Part shown: in pieces, positions 60,883 to 64,000 of the stretch
How the letters are laid out: every line of letters begins with the position of its first letter
Numbering within the stretch: position 1 is the stretch's first letter
NCBI RefSeq assembly: GCF_002078505.1
Contig: NZ_LUAV01000034.1
Location: forward strand, 132,557-196,556
Origin: Ensifer aridi
GTDB lineage: Bacteria > Pseudomonadota > Alphaproteobacteria > Rhizobiales > Rhizobiaceae
Direction: 5' to 3'
Length of the DNA stretch: 64,000 nucleotides
Notes under the pieces: generated by a model
What the model saw: only the letters and a program-made list of their open reading frames with translations
The model's database searches: none
Told to the model about the DNA's origin: nothing
Position numbers and translations under genes: made by a program

Positions 60883-61053
60883 ATGGAAGCGACACTGTTT
60901 ATCGCGGTCCTGGCACTACCGCTCGACGCGGCACTCCTGCTCCTGTGGTTTGGGCCACTGTGGAGCGAGCAGGCGAGGCCCGGGAAATATCCGGCGATCT
61001 GGTCTGCGGGATCGACGCTCCTCGGGCGAGCGAACCCACGCGGCGCGCCATAG
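60883..61053 (+). CDS. Small membrane protein (56 residues)
   Basis: ATG 60883 has GAGG at a suitable distance. MEATLFIAVLALPLDAALLL begins a hydrophobic helix reaching about residue 27, then a basic/polar tail. No family recognised. Placement just after a stress-type promoter supports it being a real gene. Confidence 0.5.
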   Translation: MEATLFIAVLALPLDAALLLLWFGPLWSEQARPGKYPAIWSAGSTLLGRANPRGAP

Positions 61054-61346
61054 GCCGGCGTCGCCAAGACGTTCCGTGATCGCGCGCCGACACTCGAGGC
61101 CGGTGAACTGGGCGACCACGGGCGCGTCCGACAATGAAGGCGCCGAAGTCGTCGTCCAGCGGCAGCGCCTCAGGAAGAATTGGGCGTTGAAACGATGTGG
61201 CGAACTGCCTGGTCTCGATCACCTGTTCAGTAGGGCCGGCCGGCGGGCGATCCGGGATATGGATGCGTGTCGCCGCGTTGTCCGAGTAGCCGTCGCGGAA
61301 CAAATCCCGGTTGAAATCGATTCATTTTTCAGTCGTTACGCACGGG
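61054..61346 (+). other. Gap before the phospholipase D gene
   Basis: About 290 bases without a supportable gene. The phospholipase D frame opens after a stop at 61287-61289. No second promoter recognised. Confidence 0.35.
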
Positions 61347-62939
61347 ATGCAAAGCTTGGCTTGGAAGAGTGTGTTTACCGGGATCCCGCCTCGCAGATGG
61401 CGTCGGGCGGGCCGACCGATCATCAAGGAAGCTGAGAATGTCTGGCGCAGGGCGCCCGCGCGGCGGCTGGCCTTTCTCATCGATGCGGCGGCCTATTATG
61501 CCTGTCTCGAGCACACCCTCGAACAGGCGGAAGAGCAGCTCTGGATCACCGGATGGGACTTCGACCCCCGCATCAAATTGCGACCGGACGATCCGCATTC
61601 CGAGGCGCTAGGCACCATGCTGGAGCGCCTGGCGGCGCAGAAGCCGAATCTGAAGATCCGCATTCTCGTATGGGCGATGGGGCCGATCTATTCGGGAAAG
61701 TCGCTGCGGCTGTTCCGCAAGCAGAAGTGGGCTGCCCACCGACAGATCGAACTTCGCTTCGCGAGCCATCGTGCGCTACGCGGTTCCCATCACCAGAAGC
61801 TCGTCTGCATCGACGACGGCATCGCTTTCGTCGGCGGCATCGATCTGACCGCGCGGCGCTGGGACACGCCGGACCACACAGCCGACAATGAGCTGCGGCG
61901 CGATCCGGACGGGAAGCCCTACGATCCGGTGCATGATATCCAGGTCGTGCTGGAGGGCGAGGCCAGCCGCGCCATAGGCGACCTTTGCCGCTCCCGCTGG
62001 AAGTCGTCGACGGGCGAGGAAATATCTGCCCCGCGCTTGAGGAAGGTCGCGTGGCCCGCCGATACGGAGCCGGTCCTGACGGATTGCCCGGTCGCGATCG
62101 CTCGCACGGAGCCGGCATCAGGCGGAAGAAGAGGACGCCAGGAGGCGCTGCGGCTGACGCTCGACGCTCTGCGCAGCGCCCGTCACCACATCTACATTGA
62201 GAACCAATATTTCGCCTCGCGAAAGATAGGCCAGCTCCTTTGCGAGCGCCTGCAGGAGCCGGACGGGCCCGAAGTGGCGGTCATCACCACCCGCAGCTCG
62301 CACGGCGTGCTGGAACGCGTCGTCATGGGCGGAAATCGCGACCGCCTCATCAGACGGCTGAAGCAGAACGACCGCTTCGGCAGGCTCAGGGTCGCTTATC
62401 CTGTCGTCCCCGCGGCCGACGGAGCTGAGCAGGAGGTGTTGATCCATTCCAAGGTGGTCGCGATCGACGACCGGTTTCTTCGCGTCGGTTCATCCAATCT
62501 CAACCACCGCTCGGAAGGCCTGGACACGGAATGCGACGTCGCCGTGGAAGCAGCGAGCGAGCCGCAACGTTCTGCTATCGCCAGAATTCGCAATGGGCTT
62601 TTGGCAGAACATCTCGGTGCCGATGTGAATGAGATCGAAAACACCTTGAGGCAGACGAGCTCTCTTGTCACCACCATCGACAAGCTGAACACGCGTCGAC
62701 GCGGTTTACGCGCCTTCGACGGCGTCGACGGCGGCGGGGCCACGAGCCTCGTCTGGGGGACGGATATCGTCGATCCACGCAGGCCGATCAGGCCGTTCTA
62801 CCGCCTGCATAAACTGCTGAGGCGCTGGGGCGGTCAGGTCTTCGCCTTGCTCGCCAGGCTTCTTCCATCGTTCCGACGCACGACAAACTCAGCGACCGAA
62901 AGCGAAATCAAACCAAGCGGCAGCGGCAGGAAGAAGTAG
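61347..62939 (+). CDS. Phospholipase D-superfamily protein (cardiolipin-synthase-like)
   Basis: 530 residues from ATG 61347. Two HKD motifs: SHHQKLVCIDDGIAFVGGID near residue 150, and IHSKVVAIDDRFLRVGSSNL near residue 365, both complete. This subgroup includes PLD-type phosphatidyltransferases. The start is uncertain: TTG 61311 is also open and neither has a good ribosome binding site; the GGAAG before ATG 61438 serves another frame. The last 106 bases overlap the converging YbhN-like gene. Confidence 0.87.
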   Translation: MQSLAWKSVFTGIPPRRWRRAGRPIIKEAENVWRRAPARRLAFLIDAAAYYACLEHTLEQAEEQLWITGWDFDPRIKLRPDDPHSEALGTMLERLAAQKPNLKIRILVWAMGPIYSGKSLRLFRKQKWAAHRQIELRFASHRALRGSHHQKLVCIDDGIAFVGGIDLTARRWDTPDHTADNELRRDPDGKPYDPVHDIQVVLEGEASRAIGDLCRSRWKSSTGEEISAPRLRKVAWPADTEPVLTDCPVAIARTEPASGGRRGRQEALRLTLDALRSARHHIYIENQYFASRKIGQLLCERLQEPDGPEVAVITTRSSHGVLERVVMGGNRDRLIRRLKQNDRFGRLRVAYPVVPAADGAEQEVLIHSKVVAIDDRFLRVGSSNLNHRSEGLDTECDVAVEAASEPQRSAIARIRNGLLAEHLGADVNEIENTLRQTSSLVTTIDKLNTRRRGLRAFDGVDGGGATSLVWGTDIVDPRRPIRPFYRLHKLLRRWGGQVFALLARLLPSFRRTTNSATESEIKPSGSGRKK

Positions 62940-63775
62940 ATTGCCCGAAAGGTGATCAGCGCGCCGATGCTTGCCGAGTCGCCGAGCAGAAACGCGACCG
63001 CCGCTTCGAGCACGCCGATGCCGCCGGGGACATGGCTGATGATGGCAGTCACGCTCGCGCCGACATAGGCCGTTGCCGTATCGAGAAAACTCAAGCTTCC
63101 GAAGGCGAGCAGCAACTGATGCAGACATGCGCTGACGCAGAGGAAATTGGCGGTGCCGACGATCACCTGGCCGGCTGCGATCCGCAGCGACGGCAATTCG
63201 AACCTCCAGCGGAAGACGCGCAGCGACCCTCGGACAAAGTGCGCAAGCAGCACATAGCCGATAGAAGCCGTCAGGCAGGCCGTGCCAAGAAGGAGCGCGC
63301 CGGTCTCGGAAAGTCCGCTGATCCGGGCAACACCCGCCGGCATGACCAGGGTGCAGAGGCCCGCCAATGTGGCAAGGCCGAGTCCGACGGTGATGCCGCA
63401 GAAGAGGATGACCTTCGCGACCTCTTCGACACTCAGCCCCCAGCGCGAATAGAACCGGTACCGGATGGCGCCGCTGCTCAAGGCCGCCCCGCCGACATTA
63501 TGGCCGATCGAAAGGCTGGTGAAGGAGGCGAGGGCAATCCGCGGATAGGCGAGGTCCTGCCCGACATAGCGCAGCGCAAGCGTGTCGAACAGCGTCAGAC
63601 AGAAATAGGAAAGGAAGACGAAGCCGATGGCCGCGAGCAGATGCCCGGCCGGAATCTGCCCGACCGAGCTCGCGATTTCATGAAATGTGTATTGGCTAAG
63701 GGCACGGTAAATCAACCAGCCTGCGACGCCGAGGGCGGCAAGTAGGAAGAGTCTGGCAACGAGTTTTCTGGACAT
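62834..63775 (-). CDS. YbhN/UPF0104-family integral membrane protein
   Basis: 313 residues, about eight hydrophobic segments, of the lysylphosphatidylglycerol-synthase transmembrane-region family. Landmarks are SIGHNVGGAALSSGAIRYRFY near residue 95 (shown by GGAALSSGAIRYRFYSRWG) and SHVPGGIGVLEAAVAFLLG near residue 245. No aminoacyl-transferase domain is attached. In enterobacteria ybhN neighbours the PLD-type cardiolipin synthase clsB and ybhP, the same company as here. Role in lipid transport or modification is inferred. Confidence 0.87.
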   Translation of the reverse strand: MSRKLVARLFLLAALGVAGWLIYRALSQYTFHEIASSVGQIPAGHLLAAIGFVFLSYFCLTLFDTLALRYVGQDLAYPRIALASFTSLSIGHNVGGAALSSGAIRYRFYSRWGLSVEEVAKVILFCGITVGLGLATLAGLCTLVMPAGVARISGLSETGALLLGTACLTASIGYVLLAHFVRGSLRVFRWRFELPSLRIAAGQVIVGTANFLCVSACLHQLLLAFGSLSFLDTATAYVGASVTAIISHVPGGIGVLEAAVAFLLGDSASIGALITFRAIYFFLPLPLGLISLSVAEFVVRRNDGRSLASKAKT

Positions 63776-63802
63776 CGGCCATGTTCCTGTGCGCGGGCTA
63801 CC

Positions 63803-63830
63803 GGAACGAAAAGGAGGTTCCGCGTGTTCC
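63803..63830. promoter_or_regulatory. Possible palindromic EcfG/RpoE2-type promoter, 18-base spacing
   Basis: GGAAC (63803-63807), 18 bases, GTTCC (63826-63830). On the minus strand it would serve the YbhN-like gene (30 bases to its start). On the plus strand it would only fit the nuclease gene if translation begins at ATG 63860. It also overlaps a strong ribosome binding site, so it may be chance. Confidence 0.4.
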
Positions 63831-64000
63831 CGAACGCAAGATCAGTCCGAAACACGATCATGCAGCGGCGGATACGTTTCCTCACCTATAACGTCCACAG
63901 TTGCTTCGGTACCGACCGAAAGCTCGATCCTGCCCGCATCGCGGCCGTCATCAACGAATGCCGGCCCGACATCATCGCCCTCCAGGAGGTCGATGTCGGT
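63824..64000 (+). CDS. Endonuclease/exonuclease/phosphatase-family protein, 5' part (YbhP-like)
   Basis: 59 codons up to the window end. GTG 63824 follows AAGGAGG; ATG 63860 is the alternative. The visible RIRFLTYNVHSCFGTDRK and PDIIALQEVDVG match the start of the EEP fold (Asn and Glu metal site). With the PLD and YbhN-like genes it reproduces the clsB-ybhN-ybhP association of enterobacteria, though with different orientations. Confidence 0.85.
   Translation, partial: MFPNARSVRNTIMQRRIRFLTYNVHSCFGTDRKLDPARIAAVINECRPDIIALQEVDVG

Noticed and set aside
60743..61435. 230-residue plus-strand frame before the phospholipase D gene
   Set aside because: Arg/His/Gly-rich translation without a domain; overlaps the stress promoter and a better-supported small ORF.

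Overview
The window looks like DNA from a Sinorhizobium (Ensifer)-type alphaproteobacterium. It is GC-rich, rich in ABC transporters and surface-polysaccharide genes, and carries a rhizobial type of palindromic intergenic repeat. From memory (not searched), the order leucine-degradation operon, RES-Xre pair, sulfate transporter, ABC clusters, second cysDN set and glycan genes recalls the pSymB megaplasmid/chromid of S. meliloti. No rRNA, tRNA, CRISPR array, insertion sequence or replication origin was seen.

Layout. (1) 1-7.6 kb: end of a gluconokinase gene, then a complete leucine/isovalerate catabolic operon (isovaleryl-CoA dehydrogenase, both methylcrotonyl-CoA carboxylase subunits, methylglutaconyl-CoA hydratase, HMG-CoA lyase) with an inserted RidA-like gene. 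(2) 7.6-8.6 kb: a Xre/RES toxin-antitoxin pair followed by a palindromic repeat. (3) 8.7-12.7 kb, minus strand: sulfate ABC transporter. (4) 12.9-18.4 kb: a D-threonine-aldolase-like PLP enzyme divergent from a polar amino acid ABC transporter, a RidA protein and an IclR regulator. (5) 18.5-26.1 kb: a sugar-type ABC transporter with a PfkB kinase and a double-SIS protein, divergent from a ROK regulator; the pairing suggests uptake and deglycation of Amadori-type compounds.

(6) 26.3-34.8 kb, plus strand: one tight transcription unit makes activated sulfate (CysD, fused CysN-CysC, CysQ) and continues into an asparagine-synthase-like amidotransferase, a PHP phosphoesterase-like protein, an ATP-grasp ligase and a sugar epimerase. 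This is the best candidate for an undescribed surface-glycan or metabolite modification pathway. (7) 34.9-48.2 kb, minus strand: an RTX calcium-binding protein, two GT4 glycosyltransferases, a WbpM/FlaA1-type dehydratase, a GtrA-like flippase, a UDP-glucuronate decarboxylase, a second epimerase, a polyprenyl-phosphate-type GT2, a large membrane protein and a sugar-formyltransferase-like gene: a surface polysaccharide locus with relatively AT-rich gaps.

(8) 48.4-64 kb: a general-stress island. It carries a ferritin-like DUF892 protein, a protein repair methyltransferase fused to an erythromycin-esterase domain, two SDRs, a BON protein, small hydrophilic proteins, topoisomerase IB, a zinc alcohol dehydrogenase, a metallophosphoesterase, a nucleotidyltransferase-like protein, a GSP17M-like protein, a PepSY-like protein, a decayed csbD, and a phospholipase D / YbhN / YbhP-like trio. 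Nearly every transcription unit there has a GGAAC-N17/18-GTT sequence just upstream, the form recognised by the alphaproteobacterial general-stress sigma factor (EcfG, RpoE2 in S. meliloti). Two of these are palindromic and could fire in both directions.
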